Assembly: GCA_024403955.1 (NCBI GenBank)
Contig: JAKSQX010000013.1
Span: forward strand, 1-35,049
DNA from: Clostridia bacterium
GTDB taxonomy: Bacteria > Bacillota > Clostridia > Oscillospirales > Acutalibacteraceae
Direction: 5' to 3'
Length of the DNA: 35,049 nucleotides
Below the pieces are notes generated by a model, which was not told the origin of the DNA, did not search any database, and was given only the letters and a program-made list of their open reading frames with translations. Shown here one piece after another: positions 9,096 through 17,236 of this stretch. The position numbers and the translations under genes were made by a program. Each line of letters starts with the position of its first letter. The stretch's first letter is position 1.

Positions 9096-9983
9096 TTATT
9101 TGTTTCTTTCAAGCAAATACTTTGTTCCTTCAATTAAGTACTCAGCATCAGGGAAAACTTTAAGAGCCTCCAATGCTTTTTCAGTGTATTCCCTTGCGAG
9201 TTTCTCAGCGCCGTCAACGCCGAGAAGTGTAACATATGTAATCTTTCCGTTCTGAAGGTCCTGTCCAACCTCTTTGCCGAGGATTGTAGGGTCACCAGTT
9301 ACATCAAGAATATCGTCAATAATTTGGAAAGCGAGGCCGAGATTTTCAGCAAACACCTTTGCTGCCTCAAACTGTTCAGCCGAGCCGTGTCCCACGACGC
9401 AACCAAGTTCACATGCGCAACGGATAAGTGCACCAGTCTTAAGTCTATGTGTCTCCTGAAGTTCCTCAATAGTTAAAGACTCAGCATCCTCATTTTGAAT
9501 ATCAAGTGTCTGTCCACCAATCATACCGTAGATGCCAGCATAGTTGGCGAGAAGACGTGTGCATTTAACTGTTGTGTGGTCAGACACACCAGCATCAGAT
9601 GCAATCTGAAATGCATAAGTGAGAAGTGCGTCACCAGCAAGTACACCATACGTCTCACCGAACTTCTTCCAAGTTGATTCCTTCCCACGACGAAGTGAGT
9701 CATTGTCCATACAAGGAAGATCATCATGTACGAGCGAATAGGTATGAATCATCTCAAGCGCTGCAGCAAAAGGTAGAGCATCGACAATGTCACCACCACA
9801 AGCCTTACAAAATTCAAGTACAAGTAATGGTCGAATTCTCTTACCACCTATGTCAACGCTGTATTCCATAGCATCAGCGACAACCTGATAAGGTGTGTGC
9901 TTGATGCAAAGGTAATCAGCGAGAGTTGCATTGATAAGGTTTATGGAAGACGTAAAATGTCTTTCAGCTTTTTCAGATAACAT
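9096..9983 (-). CDS. ispA: Polyprenyl (farnesyl/geranylgeranyl) diphosphate synthase
   Basis: Trans-isoprenyl diphosphate synthase that extends DMAPP with IPP units to farnesyl or geranylgeranyl diphosphate. The 295-residue protein shows GGKRIRP at 46-52, the first aspartate-rich motif DDLPCMD at 87-93 and the second, IIDDILD, at 221-227, which together bind the magnesium-diphosphate. Its start codon lies inside the end of xseB (11-base overlap), so the two are co-translated. Product chain length cannot be read with certainty; location beside xseB and dxs is the normal Firmicute ispA setting. Confidence 0.95.
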   Translation of the reverse strand: MLSEKAERHFTSSINLINATLADYLCIKHTPYQVVADAMEYSVDIGGKRIRPLLVLEFCKACGGDIVDALPFAAALEMIHTYSLVHDDLPCMDNDSLRRGKESTWKKFGETYGVLAGDALLTYAFQIASDAGVSDHTTVKCTRLLANYAGIYGMIGGQTLDIQNEDAESLTIEELQETHRLKTGALIRCACELGCVVGHGSAEQFEAAKVFAENLGLAFQIIDDILDVTGDPTILGKEVGQDLQNGKITYVTLLGVDGAEKLAREYTEKALEALKVFPDAEYLIEGTKYLLERNK

Positions 9984-10182
9984 TTATCTCTTCAACTTCT
10001 TCCCCATTTAATTTGTAGATCTTTTGCTCTGCATCGTTTAATGCTTTATTGCAATCAGCTGCGAGTTTTGTTCCCTCTTCAAAGAGCTTGAGTGATTCCT
10101 CAAGTCCAAGTTCTCCACTCTCAAGCTGAGCTACAATCTTTTCAAGTTTCTCCATTGATTGTTCGTATGTGAGTTCTGCCAT
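9973..10182 (-). CDS. xseB: Exodeoxyribonuclease VII small subunit
   Basis: Small helical subunit that coats the XseA large subunit to make exonuclease VII, which degrades single-stranded DNA into acid-soluble fragments. The 69-residue length and the sequence [20 protein letters not shown] followed by [11 protein letters not shown] are the family signature. The ATG follows the xseA stop codon with no gap (TAA ATG), and its own end overlaps ispA. The compact coupling fits the need for excess small subunit over the large one. Confidence 0.95.
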   Translation of the reverse strand: MAELTYEQSMEKLEKIVAQLESGELGLEESLKLFEEGTKLAADCNKALNDAEQKIYKLNGEEVEEINVI

Positions 10183-11319
10183 TTATACTACCTCCGCACT
10201 CAAAGTGCCGTCAGAGAGTTTAATGTTTAACTTGTCGCCAGTCTTCACGTCATCAACTGACTTAACAACACCATTTGGTCCCTCAGTTATGCTGTATCCC
10301 CTTGAGAGAACTTTAAGTGGTGAGAAAGCGTCGAGCTTGCTTGCCATAACTGAGAAGCGATTACGCTCAATCTCAACCTTTCTTGTAGCTCTTGTACTGA
10401 TTCTATCAACAATAGAATCAAGCATTAATCTACGCTCATTTATGAGAGCAATAGGTCCCTGCATTACAGGTTTAGACATGAGCTGTTTCAAATGATCAAG
10501 TTCAGCCTGTCTATCAGGTACAGCTATTTCAGCTGCTGCAGACGGTGTAGGAGCACGGCGGTCTGCAACGTAATCCGCGATTGTTATATCAGGTTCATGA
10601 CCAACGCCTGAGATAACAGGCGTATTACATGCGTAAATTGCGCGAGCCACAGATTCATCATTAAAGCACCATAGGTCTTCAGCAGAGCCACCGCCACGAC
10701 CAACTATCATGACGTCTGCAACGCCACTTCTGTCGAGCTTTTCAATTGCAGCGACAATTGAAGCTGGTGCATCTGCACCCTGTACAAGAGAAGGGCTTAA
10801 TACAACCTTTGCACCAGGCCAACGACGTCTCAAGACTTTACAGATATCCTGAAAAGCTGCGCCAGTCTCTGCAGTTACGACACCAATAGTTCTTGGAAAC
10901 TTAGGAAGCGGTTTCTTATGATTCTCCCTAAAGAGGCCCTCCTTCTCCAACTTCTCACGAAGTTGCTCAAAAGCAACTGCTAATGAACCAGCACCCTCAG
11001 GCATCATGTCATTAATGTAGAGTTGGTAGGCACCATCTCGTTCATAGACTGACACACGGCCAACCGCCAAGACTTTCATGCCATTTTCAGGAACGAACTT
11101 ATACTTCATATGCTCGTTTTGGCCTCTAAACATAACAGCCTTAATTGATGAGGTATCATCCTTAAGCGTCATATACCAATGCCCAGAAGAATGAGCCTTG
11201 AAGTTTGAAATCTCACCCTCAACAGCTACACACTGAAGAGCAAAATCTTGTTCCATCAAAGTCTTAACATAATTATTTAACCCAGCTACCGAGTAAACCT
11301 CAGGTGTCACATTTATCAT
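10183..11319 (-). CDS. xseA: Exodeoxyribonuclease VII large subunit
   Basis: Catalytic subunit of exonuclease VII. The 378-residue protein has an N-terminal OB-fold (about 1-105, with EGEISNFKAHSSGHWYMTLKD) and the catalytic core with GRGGGSAEDLW at 207-217 and SGVGHEPD at 237-244, the invariant family motifs. It is somewhat shorter than the roughly 450-residue E. coli protein, in the coiled-coil region after residue 250, which is common in Firmicutes. The gene starts three bases after the gcp-like gene stops and is followed without a gap by xseB. Confidence 0.95.
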   Translation of the reverse strand: MINVTPEVYSVAGLNNYVKTLMEQDFALQCVAVEGEISNFKAHSSGHWYMTLKDDTSSIKAVMFRGQNEHMKYKFVPENGMKVLAVGRVSVYERDGAYQLYINDMMPEGAGSLAVAFEQLREKLEKEGLFRENHKKPLPKFPRTIGVVTAETGAAFQDICKVLRRRWPGAKVVLSPSLVQGADAPASIVAAIEKLDRSGVADVMIVGRGGGSAEDLWCFNDESVARAIYACNTPVISGVGHEPDITIADYVADRRAPTPSAAAEIAVPDRQAELDHLKQLMSKPVMQGPIALINERRLMLDSIVDRISTRATRKVEIERNRFSVMASKLDAFSPLKVLSRGYSITEGPNGVVKSVDDVKTGDKLNIKLSDGTLSAEVV

Positions 11320-11321
11320 CT

Positions 11322-12272
11322 TTATACCTCAATTAGATAAGAACCTAAAATTGCAACGCCTACCGCGTTATCACTGGAGTACTGTGGCTCCGCAAAGAAT
11401 GCCTCTCTGCCTATAGAATCGCAATACTCCGAAAGTCCATTTTGAAGAATACTGTTTGACATAACCCCACCAGAGAATACAATCGGCAAAGGTTTAGCCG
11501 CGAGAATTGAATCAAGCATCTCTTTGAGAGCTGATTCAATGTACTTCAAACAGAAAAGAGATATATCCTCTTTTGACTGTCCCTCGTCAAACATCTTCTT
11601 ACATTTATTCTCAAGTCCTGAGAGGCTACAGTCCGCACCTTTCATTGATACCTTAATCTTTGGAGCATAAAAGGTGGACTTCAAAGCAAGCTTCTCAAGT
11701 TCAGGACCACAAGGGAATTTAAGCCCAAGCATCACACCCACTCTGTCAACGGCCTGACCAGCCTTTAGGTCAGATGAAGTTCCGAGAGTTTCTGCAGTAA
11801 CTGGACAACGGTCACTCTTTGAAATGCGGAGTGACTCTGTTGTGCCTCCTGAGACATGAAATGCGAGAAAGTTCTCACCAACAAGATCAAGTCTTCCTGC
11901 ACTAAAGAGTGCCGCAGTGACATGCCCCTCTTGATGTGATACCTCAAATAGAGGTACACCTAAGGCAGATGCTACAGATGTAGCCACTGTCTGTCCCACG
12001 GTAAAGCAAGGCATGTAAGAGCCTTCAACGAAGCGTGGCTTTGTTGATACGGTAACAGCTTTGATGTTGCCGTTTGCTTCACCGAGTAACTCCGGTAGGA
12101 GTTCCCTTATCTGCTGTGTATGATGAAAGACTGCGTCAGATTGACGAATACCCTTTTCACCATCTTTCACAGGAAGAAGCATCTTTTTACTTATTACATT
12201 TTTTGTTTCGCTGTCATAAAGTGCAACTGACGTAGTGTAGTTGCTAGTGTCAATGCCAAGGAAAAGTCCCAT
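11322..12272 (-). CDS. TsaD/Gcp-like (peptidase M22 family) paralogue
   Basis: A 316-residue ASKHA-fold protein related to TsaD (Kae1), counted from the ATG at 12272. That start directly follows the nusB stop and gives the family opening MGLFLGIDTSNYTTS; the longer in-frame extension overlaps nusB and is unlikely. The metal-binding histidine pair is HQEGH at 113-117, and FSGGVMSN near the C-terminus is the glycine-rich nucleotide segment. Clostridia often carry this divergent second Gcp-like gene between nusB and xseA, distinct from the true tsaD that makes t6A in tRNA. Whether this copy modifies tRNA is not known; no TsaB or TsaE partner lies nearby. Confidence is high for family and low for role. 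Confidence 0.82.
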   Translation of the reverse strand: MGLFLGIDTSNYTTSVALYDSETKNVISKKMLLPVKDGEKGIRQSDAVFHHTQQIRELLPELLGEANGNIKAVTVSTKPRFVEGSYMPCFTVGQTVATSVASALGVPLFEVSHQEGHVTAALFSAGRLDLVGENFLAFHVSGGTTESLRISKSDRCPVTAETLGTSSDLKAGQAVDRVGVMLGLKFPCGPELEKLALKSTFYAPKIKVSMKGADCSLSGLENKCKKMFDEGQSKEDISLFCLKYIESALKEMLDSILAAKPLPIVFSGGVMSNSILQNGLSEYCDSIGREAFFAEPQYSSDNAVGVAILGSYLIEV

Positions 12273-12273
12273 A

Positions 12274-12669
12274 TTAAAGTGACTTTGAGATACTGCCAAG
12301 TACACCGTTGATGAACTGGCCGTCCTCAGCGCTTGCGTAGTTCTTAGCGAGCTCAACAGCTTCGTTGATTGATACTCCCACAGGAATGTCATCCATAAAG
12401 AGCATCTCACATACTGCTATTCTGAGAATGGACAAAGATACCTTTGTGATACGGTCAATTGTCCAGCCTACTGAGAACTCGCCAATCTTAGCGTCGATGT
12501 CACCAATCTTTTCAACAGTGAGTGTTCCGAGTTTCTTAGTGAAATCACTTGGCTGCATAAATTCTGATTCAACAGCCATATCATAGATTTCATCAATGGA
12601 GAGCTCAGGATTAAAGTTCTTCATAAAAAGGAGAAGAAAGGCCTGTTCTCTCTCTTTACTTCTGTTCAT
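12274..12669 (-). CDS. nusB: Transcription antitermination factor NusB
   Basis: All-helical RNA-binding factor that works with NusE (S10) in rRNA antitermination. The 131-residue protein begins MNRSKEREQAFLLLF at the ATG at 12669; an in-frame GTG two codons upstream is possible. The C-terminal stretch containing INEAVELAKNYASAEDGQFINGVLGSI is the conserved NusB signature. It sits between asp23 and the Gcp-like gene, in the order usual for Clostridia. The 59-base gap before it contains no recognisable terminator, so it is read as part of the asp23 operon. Confidence 0.95.
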   Translation of the reverse strand: MNRSKEREQAFLLLFMKNFNPELSIDEIYDMAVESEFMQPSDFTKKLGTLTVEKIGDIDAKIGEFSVGWTIDRITKVSLSILRIAVCEMLFMDDIPVGVSINEAVELAKNYASAEDGQFINGVLGSISKSL

Positions 12670-12728
12670 AAACACACCCCAAAAATTAAACCCTCCACGA
12701 CATAGTGCGCGAAGGGCAAGTTTGTCGT

Positions 12729-13109
12729 TTAAAGTTCTGAAGGTTCAGTTGAAGAATTATCTTCGAGGTCGGAAGCGATACCGGAGATTGTGATATCAAC
12801 CTTTGTTACTACACGACCAGTCATGTTCTGTACCGCTGCCTTTACAGCATTCTGAACGTTAATTGAAACATCCTGAATTTTAGCTGAAGCTTTAAGGATT
12901 AAGAACATGTGAAGCTTAATGCTGTAGTCAGTAAGATCAACCTTAACGTGTTTGATGTTCTCTGCGTTAACCTTAAATGATGTATAGAAGTCCATAGGTC
13001 TATTTCCAAGACCTGCAACGCCTTCAACGTCCTTTGCAGCATTAATAGCAATTGTAGCAATAACGTCCTCGGAAATAACAAGGTCGCCTGTGAAATTGTT
13101 GTCTGCCAT
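12729..13109 (-). CDS. Asp23/Gls24 family envelope stress protein
   Basis: A 126-residue Asp23-domain protein (DUF322). The core runs from LVISEDVIATIAINAAKDVEG through VDLTDYSIKLHMFLILK to VNVQNAVKAAVQNMTG-type sequence (here INVQNAVKAAVQNMTG), followed by a short acidic tail. Family members associate with the cell envelope and respond to alkaline or cell-wall stress in staphylococci; in Clostridia a copy precedes nusB, as here. The ATG at 13109 has an AAGGAGG site. It is the first gene of the long minus-strand operon and has a well-formed promoter 35-70 bases upstream. Confidence 0.92.
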   Translation of the reverse strand: MADNNFTGDLVISEDVIATIAINAAKDVEGVAGLGNRPMDFYTSFKVNAENIKHVKVDLTDYSIKLHMFLILKASAKIQDVSINVQNAVKAAVQNMTGRVVTKVDITISGIASDLEDNSSTEPSEL

Positions 13110-13150
13110 TTTAAATGCCTCCTTGCATAAATATGCATAAGTTACTAGTT

Positions 13151-13179
13151 AGTATACAACTAATTAGAATATTAAACAA
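13151..13179 (-). promoter_or_regulatory. Sigma-A-type promoter of the asp23-to-PIG-L operon
   Basis: On the minus strand, TTGTTT (13179-13174) and TATACT (13156-13151) are separated by exactly 17 bases, a good housekeeping -35/-10 pair. Transcription would start near 13144, leaving about 35 bases before the asp23 ATG. No equally good promoter was seen inside the packed genes downstream, so this one may drive about a dozen genes. Confidence 0.7.
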
Positions 13180-13201
13180 TATTTATTTTATATAATTAAT
13201 A

Positions 13202-13210
13202 TGTTATACT
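13202..13210 (+). promoter_or_regulatory. Extended -10 promoter of the yfhO-like gene
   Basis: TGTTATACT is an extended -10 element (TG-N-TATACT) about 45 bases before the TTG start at 13254. The matching -35 region is only AT-rich (TTTATT at 13182-13187), as is usual for extended -10 promoters. It diverges from the asp23 promoter within the same 144-base gap. Confidence 0.55.
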
Positions 13211-13253
13211 TTCATACAGACTTTCCAAAATTAACGAAGGACGGAGAACCAAA

Positions 13254-15884
13254 TTGAAAGAAAAAATAAAAGCCTTCACGTCTGATTGGCGCTATATACT
13301 CTTAGCTTTTGGAACATCTTTTGGCGTTATGCTACTTATTGCATTTTGCTATGATATGTTCCCATTTGGTGACATAACAATACTGCGAATGGATCTATAT
13401 CATCAATATGGTCCATTACTAGCCGAACTCTATGACAGAATCACTCATGGAGGCAGTCTTGTTTACTCTTGGACTTCTGGTGGCGGTGGAAGTTTCCTCG
13501 GCAACTTCTTCAACTACCTCTCCAGCCCAATATCTTTCTTCATCCTTCTCTTTGGTCATAAGAATACAACTGAATGTATCGCTTTTATTATCACGTTAAA
13601 AGCTGCGCTCTCTGCTTCCACTGCAACTTACTACTTCAAAAAGTCACCTGAATTTGGTGTTTCGAACTTCATTACAGCTGGTTTTGGTGTTCTATATGCT
13701 TTCTCAGGATACTTCGTAGCATATTATTGGAACTTTATGTGGCTTGACGGCATGATGCTTCTTCCACTTATAGTTCTTGGTATTGAAAAGATTTTTAATG
13801 GAGACAAAGGTCTTCTCTACGTTATTACGTTAGCTCTCCTTATGTTCTCCTCATATTATATGGCCTATATGTGCTGCATTTTCTCAGTGCTATACGCACT
13901 TATGTATATTGCGACAAAGGCAAAGTTTGGAAAAGAACTCTTTAAGCGAATTGGCAAATTCGCTGGTTTTTCCCTCCTTGCTGGTGGCCTTGCCGCAGTA
14001 GCGCTGCTGCCGACTTTCTATTGTCTTAAAACTTGCTCGGCAACTTCCGACTCATTCCCTTCAGAAATTTCCACTTACTTTAATATATTTGACTTCCTCT
14101 GCCAGCACCTCGCTGGACTCGAACCAACAATTCGCAGCAGCGGTGAAGATGTTCTTCCAAACATTTTCTGTGGTGTAATCACAGTAATGTGCGCGCTCCT
14201 CTACCTCTATTTAGGTTCAGTGCCACTCCGAGAGAAAATATCAAAATTCATTCTTCTTTTAGTACTTGCTCTTTCACTCGATATCAATTATTTAAACAAT
14301 ATTTGGCACGCATTCCACTTCCCTAATGATCTTCCTTATCGCTGGTCTTATTGCTACTCATTCGTGCTTATAACTATCGGTGCGAAGGCCCTTCTTCGCA
14401 TAACAGAGCTCAAGGGTCGCGAGATATTAAATGTTGGAATCGGCCTTGCGCTCTTCATCATCATTGCTGAAGAGATTGGTTCTAAGAACGTAAAACTTGA
14501 GACTGTAATAATCAGTTTATGTTTTGTAATTGCTTACACTATTGCGCTTAAGCTTATGCAGAGTAAGCGTATTCAGTCCACTGCTATGGCCGGACTCCTG
14601 TTCTGTCTCATGTTTGCAGAAATAGCTATTGCAAACACTGACAACTACGACATAGACCAGCCAAAGCAAAACTACGCAAGTGATTATCCTGATTTCAAGA
14701 AAGTCAAAGAGAACCTCGACAAACTTGAGGGCAATAATTTCTACCGAATGGAGCTTACAGATCTCCGTGCTCGCATGGATAATTCCTGGTATGGATACAA
14801 CGGACTCTCTGTTTTCTCTTCAATGGCATATGAGAGGTCCGCAAATCTACAGTCCAACCTCGGTATGTTTAGTAACTACATCAACAGTTACACCTACAAC
14901 CTTCAAACTCCAGTCTACAACGCTATGTTTGGACTAAAATATATTGTAAATAATTCCTATGCTATAGACCTTTCAGACCACTTCTACAAATCAGTTTGTA
15001 TGGTCGATAAATTCACTGCATATGAGAATCTCTATGATCTTCCAATAGGCTACTGTGTACCAAATGAAATAGCAAATTGGAACACAAGCAATGTAGATCC
15101 TTTCGTTAACCAAAACGAATACTGGAAGCTTGCAACTGGTCTTGATAATGTATTTAAGAAAGTTCCAATTACGGACTGCCTCTACTACAACTTAGATGAA
15201 TTTGATGACATTGAAACTGGCAGTTATACTTTCTTTAAACAGGCTGATGACCAATCAGCATCATTCACTTTAACAGTTACTCCAACTGCTTCCCAGAACA
15301 TTTACATCTACGTAAAATCAAGCAATGTTCAAACTGTTACAATGCGCAATGAAGACGCCTCTTGGGTAAAATCTCAGACTGTTGATGAGCCTTATATTTT
15401 CGACCTCGGAGTTCACAGCCCAGAAGAAAATCTATGCATTGATATCCCTATCGATGAGGGCTCATCAGGATATGTTGACGTATATATTTACAGCCTTGAT
15501 GAGACAGTTTTCAAAGAAGGTTATGAAATCCTTAGCAAAAACCCACTAGGTATTACAAAGATGACTGATACAAAAATTGAAGGTAAAGTTACAGCAGATA
15601 AAGACTGCACCCTCTACACTTCAATCAACTATGACAAGTCATGGGATGTCTACATTGACGGTGTCAAAGCACCAGACTACAAGATTGTGCCAATTGGAGA
15701 TTCTCTCATCGGCATAAAGCTTGATAAAGGTACTCATAACATTACAATGAAATATCACGCACAAGGTTTAAAACTCGGTGCTATCATCAGCTTAATATCA
15801 CTGGTAATTATCTTATTGCTAGTCTTTATACCAAAAGAAGGTGCTCCAAAAGGAGCACCTTCTTCTTTTTATTTAATTACTTAA
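13254..15884 (+). CDS. YfhO family multi-pass membrane protein (GT-C-like)
   Basis: An 876-residue integral membrane protein of the YfhO family, whose studied members act in glycosylation of cell-wall polymers such as lipoteichoic acid. It has about 12 hydrophobic segments in residues 15-480, an extracytoplasmic loop with RMDLYHQYGP after the first helix (GT-C-like acidic motif), a soluble mixed alpha/beta region (about 480-840) and a final membrane helix (LGAIISLISLVIILLLVFIP). Translation starts at TTG at 13254 with AAGGACGGAG upstream; there is no in-frame ATG nearby. The last 15 or so codons run through a transcription terminator and the gene ends 8 bases inside the convergent neighbour, so the tail EGAPKGAPSS is encoded by hairpin DNA. 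Confidence 0.85.
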   Translation: MKEKIKAFTSDWRYILLAFGTSFGVMLLIAFCYDMFPFGDITILRMDLYHQYGPLLAELYDRITHGGSLVYSWTSGGGGSFLGNFFNYLSSPISFFILLFGHKNTTECIAFIITLKAALSASTATYYFKKSPEFGVSNFITAGFGVLYAFSGYFVAYYWNFMWLDGMMLLPLIVLGIEKIFNGDKGLLYVITLALLMFSSYYMAYMCCIFSVLYALMYIATKAKFGKELFKRIGKFAGFSLLAGGLAAVALLPTFYCLKTCSATSDSFPSEISTYFNIFDFLCQHLAGLEPTIRSSGEDVLPNIFCGVITVMCALLYLYLGSVPLREKISKFILLLVLALSLDINYLNNIWHAFHFPNDLPYRWSYCYSFVLITIGAKALLRITELKGREILNVGIGLALFIIIAEEIGSKNVKLETVIISLCFVIAYTIALKLMQSKRIQSTAMAGLLFCLMFAEIAIANTDNYDIDQPKQNYASDYPDFKKVKENLDKLEGNNFYRMELTDLRARMDNSWYGYNGLSVFSSMAYERSANLQSNLGMFSNYINSYTYNLQTPVYNAMFGLKYIVNNSYAIDLSDHFYKSVCMVDKFTAYENLYDLPIGYCVPNEIANWNTSNVDPFVNQNEYWKLATGLDNVFKKVPITDCLYYNLDEFDDIETGSYTFFKQADDQSASFTLTVTPTASQNIYIYVKSSNVQTVTMRNEDASWVKSQTVDEPYIFDLGVHSPEENLCIDIPIDEGSSGYVDVYIYSLDETVFKEGYEILSKNPLGITKMTDTKIEGKVTADKDCTLYTSINYDKSWDVYIDGVKAPDYKIVPIGDSLIGIKLDKGTHNITMKYHAQGLKLGAIISLISLVIILLLVFIPKEGAPKGAPSSFYLIT
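15835..15870. terminator. Bidirectional rho-independent terminator inside the yfhO 3' coding end
   Basis: A perfect 13-base-pair stem (15835-15847 with 15852-15864) closes on an AAAA loop. It is followed on the plus strand by CTTTTT (15865-15870) and on the minus strand by a shorter T-rich stretch. It serves the convergent yfhO-like gene and the phosphoribosyltransferase gene. The stem lies wholly within the yfhO-like reading frame. Confidence 0.88.
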
Positions 15885-16413
15885 AGAAAAGTGGAAGTGG
15901 TTCAAGGAAGAAGATATCTTCTCTATCCTGAGCATCGCCCTCAGCGAGGATTGCACACTTACCAACTACGTTAGCGCCAGCCTCTTCACAGAGAATTTCA
16001 ACAGCCTTAAGAGATTCACCAGTTGAAATAACGTCATCAACGATAAGAACTCTCTTGCCCTTCATCTGATCAGCCTCAGCTTTGTCGAGGTAGAGATGCT
16101 GAACTCTGTCAGTTGTGATTGAACGTACCTCTACGCCAAAAACTTCCTTCATATAGAGCTTTGTGCCCTTTCTTGCTACGAAGTAAGGCTTGCCAGCCTG
16201 ACGAGCCATCTCATAACCAAGAGGAATACCTTTTGCCTCAGCAGTGATGATGTAGTCAAACTCTGGAGCCTTAGCAAGAAGACCCTCAGCGCCCTTTACT
16301 GTCATTTCTACATCGCCGAAAATAACGAAAGCAGCGATATCGAGGTGCTCATTTGCTTCACAGATAGGAAGATCTCTTGTTACACCGTTGATAGTAATTC
16401 TATAAGCATCCAT
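15877..16413 (-). CDS. Adenine/xanthine-type purine phosphoribosyltransferase
   Basis: A type I phosphoribosyltransferase that transfers ribose 5-phosphate from PRPP to a purine base for salvage. The 178-residue protein has the 13-residue PRPP motif VLIVDDVISTGES at 122-134, and the loop TAEAKGIPLGYEMA at 58-70 corresponds to the apt/xpt pyrophosphate loop. Length and motif spacing suit Apt or Xpt. The hood region that decides the base is not diagnostic by eye, so no symbol is given. AAAGGAG precedes the ATG at 16413. It probably shares a transcript with the Pr6Pr-type gene 15 bases upstream. Confidence 0.85.
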   Translation of the reverse strand: MDAYRITINGVTRDLPICEANEHLDIAAFVIFGDVEMTVKGAEGLLAKAPEFDYIITAEAKGIPLGYEMARQAGKPYFVARKGTKLYMKEVFGVEVRSITTDRVQHLYLDKAEADQMKGKRVLIVDDVISTGESLKAVEILCEEAGANVVGKCAILAEGDAQDREDIFFLEPLPLFFK

Positions 16414-16427
16414 TTATAAAAACTCCT

Positions 16428-17159
16428 TTAGATTAATTTTTCTCTATTTCTAATGATTCTTCTGTTCACAAATCTTGAATAGAAGAATGAAAATCCAAGT
16501 ACAATAATAACAATTACAAGCATCCAATATCCATTGCCCATAAAATAAGGCATTTCTTTTGAAAAACCAAATAGTCCTGCTGGAGAAGCCCAGTTCATAA
16601 AGAAATATGGATAGTTTTGACCTCCGCCGAAGTCCCAATTGAGCTTGTATCCAATTATCTCAAATCCCAAGTAATAAATTGGTGGAATAAAAGCCCATAG
16701 GAAATCCCAAGGTTTGAAATTAAACTTAACTGGTCTTGTAAATGCAAGAAGATCAACCACGGAAAGAATTGGTACTACCACATGAAGGAAAATCTGTGGC
16801 CACGCAAGAATCTTATCAGCATATTCTGTACCTGATGCCAAAAGAGCTGGAAGCAAAACTGCACAGAAAATTAGGCCAGTTAAAGTGATGGATACAGTAA
16901 AGACAAGTTGCAATACGTAAGCAGCTCGCTGAAGTTCATACTTCTCACGTTTTAACGAGCCGAGAAGCGCAAATGCCAGAACTAGTTCGAGTACTGCAAT
17001 CCAAATGTTGCTCTGATTTGTAAAGTACTTTAAAGCTGCGTTCGCGCCACCCATAAAGCCCTTCAAATCGAACATACAAGCCAGAAGACCAGCAGTGGCA
17101 AACAAGAACACAAAGAACTTAATTACAATAGAAATCTTTACTTTTGTTTTTCTGCTCAT
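16428..17159 (-). CDS. Pr6Pr-type six-helix membrane protein
   Basis: A 243-residue integral membrane protein with six predicted helices and a basic N- and C-terminus. The segments LKYFTNQSNIW after the first helix and FFMNWASPAGLFGF before the last are recognisable for the Pr6Pr (FAR-17a/AIG1-like) group of Firmicute membrane proteins. No enzymatic role is established for the bacterial members. The start was set at the ATG at 17159, six bases after AAGGA, rather than the ATG two codons earlier that touches the ribosome site. It precedes the phosphoribosyltransferase gene, with no evident functional link. Confidence 0.7.
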   Translation of the reverse strand: MSRKTKVKISIVIKFFVFLFATAGLLACMFDLKGFMGGANAALKYFTNQSNIWIAVLELVLAFALLGSLKREKYELQRAAYVLQLVFTVSITLTGLIFCAVLLPALLASGTEYADKILAWPQIFLHVVVPILSVVDLLAFTRPVKFNFKPWDFLWAFIPPIYYLGFEIIGYKLNWDFGGGQNYPYFFMNWASPAGLFGFSKEMPYFMGNGYWMLVIVIIVLGFSFFYSRFVNRRIIRNREKLI

Positions 17160-17205
17160 AGGCATCCTTCTTTATAAAAAATAACAGATAAATTTTATCA
17201 CAAAA

Positions 17206-17231
17206 TAAGGAGTGGCACAAGCCACTCCTTA
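17206..17231 (-). terminator. Rho-independent terminator after the MFS gene
   Basis: An 11-base-pair perfect stem (17206-17216 with 17221-17231) closes on a four-base loop. It lies five bases past the MFS stop codon and is followed on the minus strand by a T-rich run. It marks the end of the catabolic operon and separates it from the Pr6Pr and phosphoribosyltransferase genes. Confidence 0.85.
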
Positions 17232-17236
17232 ATCAG

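Noticed and set aside
12273..12410. N-terminal extension of the Gcp-like protein
   Set aside because: It is an out-of-frame reading of the nusB 3' end; the ATG at 12272 gives the expected ASKHA start.
12670..12728. Hairpin (ACGACA/TGTCGT on the minus strand) between asp23 and nusB as a terminator
   Set aside because: The stem is six pairs with a 20-base loop, and the following T-run is separated from it by a G-rich stretch; asp23 and nusB are more likely co-transcribed.
13124..13137. Inverted repeat TGCATA-AA-TATGCA in the asp23 leader as an operator
   Set aside because: It is only six bases per arm in AT-rich sequence and lies downstream of a good promoter with no known regulator pattern; chance is likely.
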